From assembly GCA_947044365.1 (NCBI GenBank), contig OX345636.1:62493537-62557536 (forward strand): a stretch of 64,000 nt of DNA, read 5' to 3'. This DNA comes from Petrosia ficiformis (Eukaryota > Porifera > Demospongiae > Haplosclerida > Petrosiidae). The notes beneath the pieces were generated by a model. It saw only the letters and a list, made by a program, of their open reading frames with translations, did no database searches and was not told the DNA's origin. How positions within the stretch are numbered: the stretch's first letter is position 1; each line of letters begins with the position of its first letter. Below are positions 20,601 to 34,020 of this stretch, in pieces. The position numbers were made by a program, and so were the translations under genes.

Positions 20601-23187
20601 GTCAGGAGGAAATTGTGCAATAGCTTCTAAAGCATGCGCAAATGAAAACAAATTGACTAACACTGAGAATGGTTGCTACTCAAAAAGGAAATTTCAAAGC
20701 AGCTAGAATGTTATTGAAACTAGCACTACCTATTACTATTGCTACTGAAAGTTTCATTTCCAGTTCACTATAGTAAATCTGGGACTGTTAGAATTAGCTT
20801 AAGAGTTCCTGAACCCTTAAATAAAAGCAACACACCTATTGATATGATGCAGTTGATGCTTTTGTCAATAACGTGTTCAATAATACAGTAATGTTTAATG
20901 AATGATTACTTCTTAAAACATATGGATTTGGATGACAGCTTATTGATCAATATTGAAGATTGAGAGATGCTTGAAGATTGAGAGATGCACAAATTGCAAT
21001 AGCAATGTGGTGATTAATAATAGACAGATAGGAACAGTATAACTTGTGATGATTATTGATAATGAGAGATGCATAATTATAGATTAATTAGTGAAGGAAC
21101 TTGTCTGCTAGGTAGGACTTAACTTGTGTTTATCATCAAAAGTTCGTATCAGGTTCTTTATTGTTCAACAAGGTAGAGCTGTGTGAATTATAGGACTAGT
21201 CATTTTCATAATTCTAGCTTAAATCTGATATAACATAATATTAATGTTATGAATTCTGGTGTTACAAATGAACTACCAATACACTTTAAATGATACAAGG
21301 ATGAAATGCTTTTTTAAAGCGATGACAATATTTATAAGTCATGCGGTTTCACAATTTCAGTAGACTTCCAGACACAGAGACACATAAAACAATTAACACT
21401 AACCTTCTTCGGCATGTGGGAAGATTAATATTTTCTACAGTTGAAGGACTAATGAATTCTCTCCTTGTGTTTATGTAATCCATGATGGAATAATGATATA
21501 GGTGGAGCTAGAAAGTGACTATATAAGCTTAGATCCAGTGCTGATGTTGTTGTCTAATCATAAATATAATTCATTCCTGATTTGTAATGTGTATACGGAA
21601 TAGAAAGCTACATGAATAATTATTTTTCACGTTATACAATTTACATTTCATGAAAACATACTTTATTACATAGTACTGAACATGTACAAAATAGCATAAG
21701 TTACAATTATTAACACATCAGAGGTGCAACCTAACTTTTTGAAAGTCGTACAAGCACTCTACCTCCAAGATGTTACACCCTTTAGATAACATGGTGGAAT
21801 TACAATGAAGAAAATGCACTGAGTGCTAAATATCCATCTAGTACATAATATCGGCAGTCAGTATATCAAAGAAACCCAAGCATAATTAAAAAGATTAGAT
21901 TCATTGCATGCCTAATTGTTATTGTAACTTTCCAGATTGTAACTATAGATAACTATAATTATAGTACTGTGTGCCCATTAATTATAAATCAGTTGAGTGT
22001 TTGTGTCACATTAGTTTCTCTTTTCATACTGGTAAAAAGTATTTTTGCTTGTAATTTGATTCAATAACTATGCTCCCAGTAGATGTGATACAGTGTAATG
22101 AAATTTTACATGTATCCTTGTAATTATAATAATTATTATTATACTGATTGAACACTAAATTCTTTCAGTAATGATGACAGAGGAAATGGAAAAAAAACGC
22201 CAGTAGTCACTGAGAATCTATCACAGGGCCTCTGACTTCAGCCACAAGTGCTCTTACTATGACAACCACCAGCACTTGAATAACCTCTATGTACTGCATG
22301 AGTGGAGTACTTGAATATGAGCCGAGGTCAGCAAAGCATTAGCAAAGTTTTGATTCATACTGTAATTGGGGTTTTAAAAGTTGAGAAGGAATGTCTTCAT
22401 TTCATTCACTATTTCACTATTTTGTAGACTAAACTAGCTCAATTCATTATAACTGAAAACAAAGTAATTTCCATTGATTTTATATATAGCAATCTCTCAC
22501 ACTGAAAAATACAATTGTTAAAATAACAAATGTATGAGTTAGCACAGTTGCAAGGATGTAAATTATAATTTAATTTGTCAGTCATACAGGTTTCTATGTA
22601 CCAATTATCATCTAATTAGATGCACAAGAAAGGTTTGGAAAACATACAATGATTTAATTAAAACATTTATTTTGTTTCTGTGTACACCTATTAGGCAATG
22701 TATAAGATGTCACTTTGCAGCTGTAATATATAAAGAATAAATTATAACTTATTTTAACTATTTACATTGATATTGTAGCAGTTTATTCAAATTTGAATTC
22801 TTCTGCAACAAGGAACTGCTCACAATTTTGCTATGTGTATATCCTGGCATATCACTGCAAAAAATAGTTTGGCTTTTTTAACCAATAATTTGATAACGTG
22901 AAATGATGTCACCATTTAGTAATGAGTTTATTCAACAACTATATAATTATCTAATTTCAGTATCACAGAGGTAGTTGGTAATCTTAGTTTTAGTGTTAGA
23001 ATGGTATCGACTGACATATGTTTTTTTTTTAACCTATTAATGAATAATTCCTTTGAAGCTTTCATTGTAAATGGGTGCCTCAATCAGATAGATACCTGCT
23101 AGCAGGTATCTAAATCTAATAGATACCTAGGTCCAAAGCTCAAGGAAACAATTTTGTTAATGAGAGAATAAATACATTAACACGAAA
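20601..23187. other. No gene seen in 2.6 kb
   Basis: A/T-rich. A short segment at about 21275-21360 is similar to 47945-48060 (shared 'aaatgatacaag' and 'tttcacaa.ttt' blocks), so it may be an old dispersed repeat. Confidence 0.5.
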
Positions 23188-23828
23188 TTAAATATAAGAA
23201 AGCTGAATACAATAATATACAAAATACAGTTCCTCATCACTGGCTAGAATGGGTTCAGCCTGCTTCTTCTTTGTACCAACTCCTTGTGAAAGTAACTGCT
23301 TCATTTCACTATCTAACACATTCTTCAGAAAAAAGAACTTACGATCAGAGAAAAAATCAATGGCCTCCTCCCGCAGATAACACTGAATGCCACACAGAAT
23401 CTGTCTAAGTTCATCTCTTAATTCATTATCTATCTTAAGCCACTCCTTACTATTAGCAGGAGGGAAAAGGAGCTTAGGTAAGCGCCGAAGATCGGTATAA
23501 TCATTATTGGCATACTGCCGAGCATCTGAATGAACTAAAACCTGATGCTCACCCTCAGCACAGTGTGTGATAAGCTGGCATTCATCAGGTGAGGTTGACT
23601 TACTGAGGAAGATGTCCTCAGGCAATGAAACAGGTTGTTCAATCATAACAGATCCATCAGGTTCTACAAGAGAGGACTCAGACAGCAACTCAGACTGGAG
23701 AGAAATTGGATTTGGAACAGATGGTGGGAGACTTTGTGCCTGAAATCTTGTAAGAGGACCTCTGTTCCTAGGTGCTTGTACAGGCAAATCAAGTGGCTTA
23801 CTGACTCCTTTTTGAGAGTCATCATATG
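23188..23828 (-). pseudogene. Open frame of ~212 codons, probable retroelement ORF fragment
   Basis: After a gttgcag acceptor at 23829-23830, one frame is open to 23188. The N-terminal half is Pro/Ser/Glu-rich and low in order (PVQAPRNRGPLTRFQAQSLP...). The C-terminal half contains LPKLLFPPANSKEWLKIDNE and a Leu/Phe-rich segment, then a Lys-rich stretch. The phrase L.FP.AN.KEW...D..L resembles the region upstream of reverse transcriptase in invertebrate LINE-like ORFs. I cannot see an RT or endonuclease motif. The length without stops is well above chance for this composition. It could instead be an exon of a host gene. Confidence 0.4.
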
Positions 23829-23849
23829 CTGCAACAGGAAATGAACGCG

Positions 23850-23851
23850 AA

Positions 23852-23916
<65 letters not shown>
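23850..23916. repeat. (GA)n microsatellite
   Basis: About 65 bp of GA/AG repeats with few interruptions, immediately upstream (minus-strand sense) of the preceding open frame. Confidence 0.9.
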
Positions 23917-24099
23917 TACACATTATGATACTCGTACATGAGAGAATGAGAAAAGTGAACTGGGAACACGCAAATGAATGTAAAGTTTGCAGTCCATCCC
24001 AGAGAACACATGGTCATTGCATACTAATTAATTATAATATTATAATTATAAGATTCATATTGTCACTCAGAGAATGATCACAACAACAATCTTTCCTAA

Positions 24100-24210
24100 C
24101 TAGGTAATTGTCAAAGGCACATACCACAGTGATTTGCCAAATCCAGTGGAAAGGATGGAAAATACATCTCTTCCCTTCAAAAAGATTTTCACTACTTTAA
24201 ACATTTGCAC
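24100..24210 (-). pseudogene. RecQ-like helicase P-loop fragment
   Basis: A minus-strand exon-like segment after an attgtag acceptor reads …IFLKGRDVFSILSTGFGKSL and WYVPL, then stops. G-x-D-V-F-x-x-L-x-T-G-F-G-K-S is the Walker A (motif I) region of RecQ-type superfamily 2 helicases, which are found in many truncated copies in invertebrate genomes. Only 37 codons are present, and no DEAH box or later motifs are visible. Confidence 0.5.
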
Positions 24211-24544
24211 CTACAATTTCTTGTATTCCAGTCATTCTGCTGTTCTCACTGTGCTTAGAGGTAGTTGTGCTTCATCTTTATTACACAATTGGTGACATCG
24301 AAACTCTTGTTGCTAAACAATATTTCTGCAGATTACACAACTAGTGAATGTGTGTGCCCTGACCCTCCGCCTCTTACTGCGAGGGTCTATCAGACTACAT
24401 GCACGGTAAAAACAGGACTTCACTTCACCAGCTGTCTGCCTCGATGAAGGAGTGGCTGCAAACAGTAAGAATGCCATCCACACACATTCTTTGCTGTTGT
24501 ATGGAAACAAGGTTCAACAAAAACAAGCAAATATGGAAATATAT

Positions 24545-24945
24545 AGAGAAAAAAGTATCCCTATGACTGTTTTGTGGTGTTCAGTATTCAGTAATCTCGG
24601 CTGACTTTATCAAGCCTGAAACACAACAGCCTATTATAGTTATTATTTTGATTACCTACTCTCCTTACCTTTTAAAGTATCTAGAACTTTAGGAATATAT
24701 TTCAGGTAGAATAGACTGCCATTAGTTCCAGTTTCTACGTAGCAGCTTTCTTTATTTCTTCCTGGCTGCTGCCACACAGCTAGAGCACATGTTCTATTAT
24801 GCACTGTGCCCATTAATTGACCGAGCCTCGGGATGACGCAACTTCCTTAACTCTGTACACAACACATACTGACGCAAGTGGATACAAGAATATAAATATA
24901 TATATATATATATAGTTCGAACCCGTGGGAAAGTAATCATAAAGA
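24545..24945 (+). repeat. Dispersed repeat, copy 2 (~400 bp)
   Basis: Collinear with 45343-45725: GTATCCCTATGA.TG…, TTAGGAATATATTTCAGGTA, TTAATTGA.CGAGCC…GGGA.TGACGCAA, a (TA)n tract and finally GTT.GAACCCGTGG. The conserved ends and internal TA tract suggest a non-autonomous mobile element. Confidence 0.8.
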
Positions 24946-27054
24946 ATACGGGCCATAAAGAATTTAAAAACAATTTCCCTTTAAAATTGCCTCCTTTTCT
25001 CTAAACTAGCATTTTGACTGTATGGATACTTGTATCTCAGTGAAGGAAGATGTGATTGCTAAAATAATTCTATGCCTAGATACATTGTAGATGATACAAT
25101 ATAGATCCCAAGAATATCAAAACTCGATTTTCCATATTTGTCACTGCCTCATTTTCACATAGACGATAATTTGTAAGTTAAGAGTTTTGAGGATGAAACT
25201 AAATTGATATTCATGAATGTACATGTTGTTACTACTATAAGATTATGAACCTTCACATATTATCGTTATTATAACAAAAACAAAAAAAATAATAATAACT
25301 TATTAATAAGTAGACCAGAATTATATTATGTAATTCACTTACTAGTGCTTCCTTTTCATCCTTTGTTAATTAAAGATGAAGCCATCATGTGTTTATAGCA
25401 GCAACACGAAGTAGCCTGATACTAAGAATAAAATAATTGAAGACAAGAATATAATTTTAATTTTAATTATTGCTAATCAAATTTCTGAGGAGTAAACAAA
25501 TATCATACAAAAAACATTTTCAATATAAATGAGAGAAGATGTAGGGACATCAAAACCCAAAAAAGCATGTGAACAAGGTTGAGAAGCTAACATAGGACCC
25601 AAAATGAAACAAACCACTTCCATATAACACCACATAAGTACTTAAACCGCTACAAAGCAAAATACAAAGAGCTGTACTTATATTCTTTAATGTTGGCACC
25701 ACAATAATTATATACATAGGTGCAATTACAAGGCTTGTTCATCATTGAAGGATAGTCTTTTTGTATATCAATTATTTATATATAAGTTGATGATCATTCT
25801 CTATCTGTTACAGATGATGAGTATTGTCTGCAGTCCCATTGTCTGTAGTCACATAAGTTGCGTCAGTCACTGTGTCAAACACTCGGCATTCCAATAGTTA
25901 TGGTATATTAATAATCTTATTATTATTATTATCAGTCCTATATACAATAGTTTAAAATTACAATATTTATTATGAAAATGGTTTTGCTTACAAATAATTA
26001 TGCTTATGATCAACTACTTTTCTTTCATTACTATCAACTACTACCTACTATACTCAACCATACACACCTCATCATTACCAAACAATGTGACCCCAAAAAC
26101 TCAAATAACAATACACTATAAGACATATCTGAGTCTGGTAATATTTGAAAGATCGCTGGAGTTCTAAGTCGAGATTGCACAGCCACTCCTATAGGAGGAG
26201 TCTGTACGACAAGTTCATCATATCCGCAAAAGGTCATTTTGTTTTCCTTTTGAATGTGAGTCTGTGAATGTAGCTCTTGTAATGAGTGAAACAATCCAAT
26301 ATTTGTGTACTTCAGATTAGCCAAATGCATAGCTGATGATGGTATGCTGTAACACTGTTTCCTGTGACTGAATATATAACAGTATAAATATACATTCCAG
26401 ATTCTACTCAGTTTGAAGTCACTGATATTGAAGACACAAAAGAAGATGGAGTCAAGAATATTGTCACCTTCACTTAATATTTCATTGTTCTGTTATGAAG
26501 AAATGTAAGTAAGTACATGTACATATACAATAGATAATTACATAATAGAGTATACATGTATACCTTGTTAGTGTTACACTAATAATCATATCAGCTATTG
26601 GTATCACGCTGATATTTGGGCTAATAAGCTGTATTAGTATTGGTTTAAACCTAGCTGACTATCTGTTATTCGGAGTTACTTTGTTGTGTGCGAAGCCTCA
26701 AAATATGCTAAGTGTAGTACTTGTAAACAGAAAAAACCATTAAAATGTTCAATACATCAAACTTAGTAGCTCACTTGAAGAGCAATCACATTAATCAATA
26801 CAACGAATATGAAGAGAAGCGAGCTAATGAACAAGCCATTGTGACAGTCCTCCTCTTTATCAAGAGTAACTACACTCTTATTAGTGATATCTATGAATAT
26901 TAAGTAAATGACTAATTAATAATAATCAGTGAAGTATTTCCTATTGTAATTTTATACTTCTTTAATTCAGAAGATAAATAAATAGTTAAATACAAAATTA
27001 AAGTTAATAATAATACATTGAACTATAGGATCAGCTATTGGTATTGGCCAATAT
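24946..27054. other. No confident gene
   Basis: A/T-rich with homonucleotide runs. One minus-strand frame of 98 codons (26034-26330) lacks splice or domain support. Confidence 0.5.
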
Positions 27055-27335
27055 TTGTCTCATTATCAGTACAACACTAATACATGTACATGTATTATAC
27101 ATGTACATGTTAATACTCATCAGCTAATACTTGTACATGTATTATACATGTACATGTTAATACTCATCAGTACAACACTAATACTTGTACATGTATTATA
27201 CATGTACATGTTAATACTCATCAGTACAACACTAATACTTGTACATGTATTATACACGTACATGTTAATACTCATCAGTACAACACTAATACTTGTACAT
27301 GTATTATACACGTACATGTTTATACTCACTGTTAC
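27055..27335. repeat. ~53-bp minisatellite, about 5 copies
   Basis: The unit carries TACTCATCAGTACAACACTA, then ATACTTGTACATGTATTATA and CATGTACATGTTAA. It is rich in the palindrome TGTACATGTA… so each unit can form a hairpin. The period is 53-54 bp. Open frames through it repeat with that period on both strands. Confidence 0.9.
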
Positions 27336-27639
27336 CACATAGTATTATAATTATTATACACATGTATGAAAACAATTATGTGTAATTATGTAGATGAAGG
27401 AAAAACCATTGATTTATTTTTTGATTAAATTACCACTCAAAGTGATCTATATACATAACCCTGTACTTACTATACATGTACATGTAGATTGTAAATTGTA
27501 ATGTATAGGGTATGTACATTACATGTATATGTACATGTTGTAGTAATAGTTGACCACATGTACATGTATCCAGTCTATGCAAATAAAACAATAAATTGTA
27601 TATGTGTATTATAAATTTATAAATTTTATTAGATTATTC

Positions 27640-27763
27640 ATATACATCTATACACACATAAACACACACATACACCTACATGTATATACACATATACACA
27701 CACACATACACCTATACACATGCATACACCTATCTATACATCGCATACACCTATGTACACACA
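27640..27763. repeat. CA-rich imperfect microsatellite
   Basis: (ACACATACACCTA)-like units; the same array resumes after the MITE at 28092. Confidence 0.85.
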
Positions 27764-27771
27764 CATATACA

Positions 27772-28091
27772 CAGTGTTCTCACCAGGATTTTGCAATAGG
27801 GGGGCACACGAAAGTGACAAAGTAATTATTACGTCATAGTTAATTAAGTAATCTTGTACAAATGTCAATTGAAGGTCCACGTGTTACAATGTGACCTTAC
27901 CCTGCTCTTAGGAAATGGGTAATAGGTGAATGTGTCTATCGAAATACTTTGAATTTATATTTTTGTGTGTTATCATTTTAAAATAGTATTAATATTCAAA
28001 ATCAATTGAGTGTTTTTATGACTGATAGAGGGGGACATTTACACTATAGGGGGGTACTGTACCCCTCTAAAACAACATAGAGAGAACACTG
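27772..28091. mobile_element. hAT-type MITE, 320 bp, with perfect 8-bp target duplication
   Basis: The termini are CAGTGTTCTC (27772-27781) and GAGAACACTG (28082-28091). They are flanked by an identical octamer, CATATACA (27764-27771 and 28092-28099). CAGTG ends plus an 8-bp duplication are the hallmark of the hAT superfamily. The interior has G-rich runs near both ends (ataggggggcac; ataggggggtac), forming a subterminal inverted repeat. It interrupts the CA-rich array. Confidence 0.9.
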
Positions 28092-28520
28092 CATATACAC
28101 CTATGTACACACACATATACAGTGTTCTACCCACACTGGTGGGCACTGGTCGGGAATAACCACCTCTTAGATAAATTAACCACCTCTCAAAAATACATAT
28201 ATAGGCTAATGAGACAGAATTAAGTATACATACACAAACATCTGTACGCATAATATATATAATATATACATGTGTAGTATATACACATACACCTATACAC
28301 CCACATACCTGTACACACGCATACATACACATACCTATACACACATGTACATACACCTAAACACACATACACACGTGTATACACCTATACACACATATAC
28401 ACACACATACACCTATGTATACACACATATACATACACATACACCTATACACACATATACATACACTTACAGCTAAACACACATACACACGTGTATACAC
28501 GTCGTTTATACAGTGTTTTC
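28092..28520. repeat. CA-rich array with further CAGTGTT ends
   Basis: Continuation of the microsatellite. CAGTGTTCTACCC at about 28120 and CAGTGTTTTCACC at about 28510 look like solo or truncated ends of the same hAT MITE group. Confidence 0.6.
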
Positions 28521-28589
28521 ACCGTTTATCGTTCCGTACTACGGTCATACTACAAATACAGAATGTGAACTTTTTTGGTTTCTACTAAA

Positions 28590-29325
28590 CATATACTCAT
28601 ACATTTACACGCATTTACTGTGTATGTATAGTATACACATGTACATACATATACTCACACATGTACATGCAGGCATGTACATACATGTACATGTAGTCAT
28701 ACATTTACACGCAGTTACTGTGTATGTATAGTATACACATGTACATACATATACTCACACATGTACATGCAGGCATGTTTATACATATAGTCATACATTT
28801 ACATGCAGTTACTGTGTATGTATAGTATACACATGTACATACATGTACATATACTCATACATGTACATGCACATACAGTGTATGTATTGCATACACAGGT
28901 ACATAAAAGCCATGTACATATGTAAAGTACTACATGTACATGTACACGCAGTTACTGTGTATGTATAGTATACATGTACATACATATACTCATGCATGTA
29001 CATGCAGGTACTGTGTATGTATAGTGTACACAATGTGTATACTATACATACACAGTACCTACATGTACATGTATGAGTATATTTATGTACATGTGTATTA
29101 CACATGTACATACATATACTCATGCATGTACATGCAGGTACTGTGTATGTATAGTGTACACAATGTGTATACTATACATACACAGTACCTGCATGTACAT
29201 GTATGAGTATATGTACATGCAGGTACTGTGTATGTATAGTATACACATGTACATACATACACTGTATACTCATACATGTACATGGAGTTACTGTGTATGT
29301 ATATTATACACATGTACATAGTAGA
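28590..29325. repeat. Palindrome-rich minisatellite
   Basis: Units carry CAGTTACTGTGTATGTATAG, then TATACACATGTACATACATA and TACTCA.ACATGTACATGCAG, with period roughly 70-120 bp, several of them inverted relative to their neighbours (about 29035-29070 and 29165-29200). Overlapping 70-105-codon frames on both strands (Tyr/Met/Cys/Thr-rich) arise from the repeat and are not genes. Confidence 0.85.
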
Positions 29326-32300
29326 GCTCAGCTGTTAGGAAAAAAGGCTTGAATGTTAGAACCTTTGTTCATTTCCAACCCATTTAAATGTTAATGCTCC
29401 CTTTGCAGGTTTGCTGCCACATTCACTGTAATGTTTGTATATGGGTACTTGTACACTCTAAACATGTGGCTAATAATGTGGGCATGTTGCAAAAAGTTGA
29501 AGCTGTGTTACTAGCTGCTTCTGCATCTTTCCTCAGTGATACTTAATCCAAGTGGAAACAGTGACAGGATCAAGACTAGTACTGCTTTAAGTTTTGGAGG
29601 CTTTCTAAAGCCAAAGAAGGTGAGAGCAACATTTGATAAAAAGATTATTAAAATTTGTGTGTGAAAATTCGAAGCCTTCAAAGCTTCTCTTAACAAAGCA
29701 TTGAATTTGATATTGAATATTCATCCCAGCGGTACATACATATAGTCCATACATGTACATTTGTACATCATGTGTATAAGTGTAAGACACACCTCTTTTA
29801 TAATGATGTTTGTATTATTATAATTATCCTATAGTTTAATAATCAATGATCAATGACTTACTATTCTTATCTCCTGTAGTATATGTACTCTACATCCATT
29901 GATGATTTCTATATAATATCCAGTATATAATTATACCTGACATGATTACTGACATGATTACTGATTTGTAGTTTACACGTACTGAGTGAATATATATTTT
30001 ATAAACTAGATAATATATTATATTGTATTGTGTGATACATAACAATAGTGCTTATGTAATCATTAGTTAATTCAGAGCCTTATAATTAACCCAAGCATGT
30101 AGGTGGAGGGTTATAGTAGTCTTCTTGTGTGTCTGTGTCTGTGTCTGTATGTCAGTGTGTTACCGCTTGATCTCCACAACTGCAAGGTCTTACTGTATTC
30201 TGAGCATATCGGCAGAATACTGATATAGTGACAGGTAAGAAATAAAAGCGATTTGTTCTGAACTCGTCTTGTTACAGTGAAACAGCTGTGTAAATTCTCA
30301 TCGATGTGTCGCCATCTTGAAATTTTATCGTTTTTGCTGATGTCAGCAGAAAACACTGAAACACTAACTTTTGTCTCTTTGAAGCTTTGTTTCTTGAGCT
30401 TTGTCTATTGTCCTAACAAGTGTTTATACAGCTATTTGTGAAGTTTTGTCCAGAAATTCGCTAGTTCTCAAGAAATGTGATGCCCATGTTATCCCCATAA
30501 TGTGCATATTCATGATGTACTACTGACTTCTCTTGAATAGTATATAAAGTACATGTCATATAATAAAGTATAGTAATAATATAATGTATTATAGTAATTA
30601 GGTATAACATGTGATATATTATTATGATAACTACATAATATTGTTATTATAATTACATTCCATAGTGATTAGTATATATATAATTTATGCATTTATAATA
30701 ACAAATATCATGTGTTTTATACCTTTATCATATAGTATGGTAGTACTCTGTATGTAGGGATGGTAGGGAAAGAAATACATTTAAAGTGATGAGACAATTA
30801 TCTCAAGGGTGTTATATGCCCATAACTGCCTCCAACTAGGGCTATATGTATTTTACACCATGGTAACACAAAAGTATGCAATTAAATCACATTTGATATG
30901 GCTGTTGTCAAGTAGAAACCATAGTACTATACAATTAGCATTTACTGTAAAAACTGTGAAAATACAATTAGTGGCTAGACACTAAATCTCCCTGTCTACA
31001 GGCATGTTATGGGCATATATCTCCCCCAACACCTAAGGTTACCATGGTGATCGCCCACGCACCTTGTATAAACCTGCATATTTGTGAATTATATGTTAAC
31101 GTAGTATAGTACACTACAGTACATTACAGTACATTACAGTACAGTACAGTACAGTATAGTATATGTGTGTTATAAGGACTTGGAAATTAATACTGTACAT
31201 ACATTTGTGAAGTGTGGAATTCACAAATGTATCTACAGTATCTCATGGGGACATCATGTCAGATAGATAATCATCTTCATCCACTTATTCTCTAAAAGGT
31301 TATGAAAGAAAAGTGAAAGTTATGCATCACATTGGAGCAACAAACAGACAGGATGTTTATCAATCTGGAGATTCTATTTCCATTGGCATTGATCATAATG
31401 CCACTGTTTATTTAATTGTTTCTTATAATTTGTTTGATTGTTGAGATAATAATTACGCAAGGCTATCATCTGAAGACTTGACGATACTGGAGAGTGGAGA
31501 ATTAAGAATGTAGATATGATGAGACTGAGGACAAATCTGAGGGACTGGACACTTGACGAGAGCCTAAAAAAATTCCAATTATAAAGTTTACACTATCATG
31601 TAATTTAGTTATACATTTACATATCAATCAGACCCGGGATCAATTATTTAAGAGACATATTACAATTACATAATTATTGTTATTGATGTATATACATCTT
31701 CAGACGCTGAATGTAGTTGTAAGTACAGCGGCTATTTTTAATGCGGTAGCCATAAATGACTTTAAGAATGTGTGATAGTCTGCCTTATAAATAAGTATAG
31801 TACCTACACAGTTTAAACTACCATCTTCCGCGAAGCAGATACACTCGAAGTAGGAGACAGTCGATGCCCAAAATTATGAATGTTTGTCCTGACTTGTCTG
31901 TTGGCAATAATTATAACAAGTTGTAGCTTACGCTGTACCTGGAAGAAATGTCTCGCTTTATTTGGTACTTGCGTATAAATTGTGTAGATGCAAACAACAA
32001 AAATGGGGAAATGAGATCTGAGGAAGCCAGCTTATAAAATGTTGGGTTTCTATCAAAACCTTTTGTTTTATAAACAAAATTAATTTTGTTTATTTAATAT
32101 AGCATTTACTGTCATAACAACTCTAGTATAGATAGCATAAGCTGCATGCACTAAGTAAATATACCAGAATGTAATTGTGATGCACTGATAAAAGATTTTA
32201 TCAAAGGATTTAGTTATGTATCGATAACCAATATGGATCGAATGCATGAATATTATAATAATCTACTTTGGGGTTTTTAATTATTTCACTGAAAATTAAT

Positions 32301-33000
32301 GTTTGACAATAGTTAGGACTATCATTAAAGTGAATATATGATAAAATCACCAATGCTACAATAGAAATAATGGCCGATGATGACTAATAACAATTCTCAA
32401 CTTTTATGCAAATCCAACCTTATATATTATTATTATTAATAATACATGAAATAAACAATGTTATAATTATTCTAGTGTATTATTAATAATAATAATATAT
32501 AATTTGTGTATGCGTGCATGGTTGGATTTGCATAAAAGCTTTACTAGAAATAATGCTATTATTCTCCTTTTCAGCTTTGTGCTTTTGCAAGGAAGGTGAC
32601 ACATCCTGCTACCACAACATGCCCCAGGTGGCTGCATGCTTATCCAGCTGCATAGGCTTGTCCCTCAGTGCCATTACCCCTGTTCAGTTTAGCGATACAC
32701 TCATACATAAATGACATGAAGAGTGGAGCTAGGTAACTATATATTACAACTGGTCAATCAGTTTACTCACTGAATGGAACCATAATTCTGCATCTAAAAT
32801 TTGGATGCAGAAGATCTATTATTGCGCATAGCACGGTAGGCTGAATACACCCCTCATGAATAATTACTTAGGCAAAAATGTTTACTGACTATAATTATTA
32901 TGTATGAACACATTGCAGTTGTCAGTACAAAAGCTGTAATTAAAATTGTTATTGCATTAGGTAATTAACCTCAGGTTTACTGTGTGGCTGAAATAGCACT
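29326..33000. other. Gene-poor region
   Basis: Mostly A/T-rich. It includes an inverted pair (TATGCCCATAACTGCCT near 30812 against GGCATGTTATGGGCATA near 31001, about 190 bp apart) that could be a decayed MITE, and an (ACAGT)n run at about 31100-31160. One exon-like plus-strand segment (about 29530-29620, ending at a gtgag donor) has no partner. No convincing gene. Confidence 0.5.
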
Positions 33001-33039
33001 TTGAAAGATGCTAAAATGTCATCATGTTGTTATAAAAAA

Positions 33040-34020
33040 TAAAAAGATAACCAAGTGGCAATTGAACCAGAGTCCTTCAGCTCCAAATGAACAAAAAAAA
33101 GGGATAACCAAGCGGCAATTGAACCAGGGTCCCACAGCTCCAAAGAAACAAAAAGAGATAACCAAACTTCTAGTTCTACCATGCCTATAGTAAACTCACC
33201 AATCAGATTGCGGGGTTGATAAATGTATTATCAACCGCTTCAAAAGGCTGATTTTAATCAATTTGATTAGTCACTTTTACGGAAATTCCCACTCATTGCT
33301 GGGAGATAGGAAATATTGTTTTCTGTTATTTCTTATTATTATTTTCTATGATATTTTATTATACAACAATTATAAATTATGTGATTATAGCATTACATGT
33401 GTTACTCTAAGTAGTTGTACTGTTCAGTGATTGCAGTTATAATTCAGTGTAATATTGCTACTGGTGGATAGATAGCTAATGGTTGGGCTGGAAGTCTGCC
33501 ACATACGCATGATAGTAGGAGCTCTTTCTGTTGTTTGCAATTGAACTGTTGTTACTTGTCTAAGGAATCACAGAAATCCATGCTAGGTTAGTAAAATTAT
33601 GCATACAGTTGCCACTCGAAAAGATTTGCTTAGCTACTATATTTCACGCTTGTTTCATGGTAAAAGGTAAAATGGTAAAAATACACCTCAGTACTGTTTC
33701 TACTGATTCATCAAACATCATGCCTTCGGCCCTCGATTTGATAAATCCAGTAGAAACCTTCACCTGTGTGAATAACCTATACATGTATCGAACCAGAGTC
33801 CTCCAGCTTCAAATGAACAAAAAGAGAAAAACTCGAAATTGACAGAAGGACAACCAAGCTCCAGAGTGCAGCTCAAAACCAGGGTCTCACAGTTCAAAAT
33901 TGACTAATGAACAAAAAGAAAAAAAAAGACAACCATTGTATCGAACCGGAGTCCCAAGCTCCAAATGAACAAAAAGAAAAAAAAGATAGCCCATGGTGTA
34001 TCGAACCAGAGTCCCCTAGC
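33040..34020. repeat. Scattered repeats of a ~60-bp unit with a tRNA B-box-like motif
   Basis: Units read 'GAACCAGAGTCC.CCAGCTCC', then AAATGAACAAAAAGA..A. They occur near 33064, 33120, 33790, 33944 and 34005. On the minus strand each gives GGAGCT…GACTC.GGTTCGATAC, close to the polymerase III B box (GGTTCGANTCC). This suggests fragments of a tRNA-derived SINE, though no complete A box or tRNA fold is seen. Confidence 0.5.

Noticed and set aside
26034..26330. 98-codon minus-strand frame
   Set aside because: No domain, acceptor or neighbouring exons could be supported.
28270..29321. Overlapping Tyr/Met/Cys/Thr-rich frames on both strands
   Set aside because: Produced by the minisatellite; the same peptide repeats with the DNA period on both strands.
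32514..32714. 66-codon frame with a hydrophobic start
   Set aside because: Signal-peptide-like start but no splice support, homology or coding context; probably chance.
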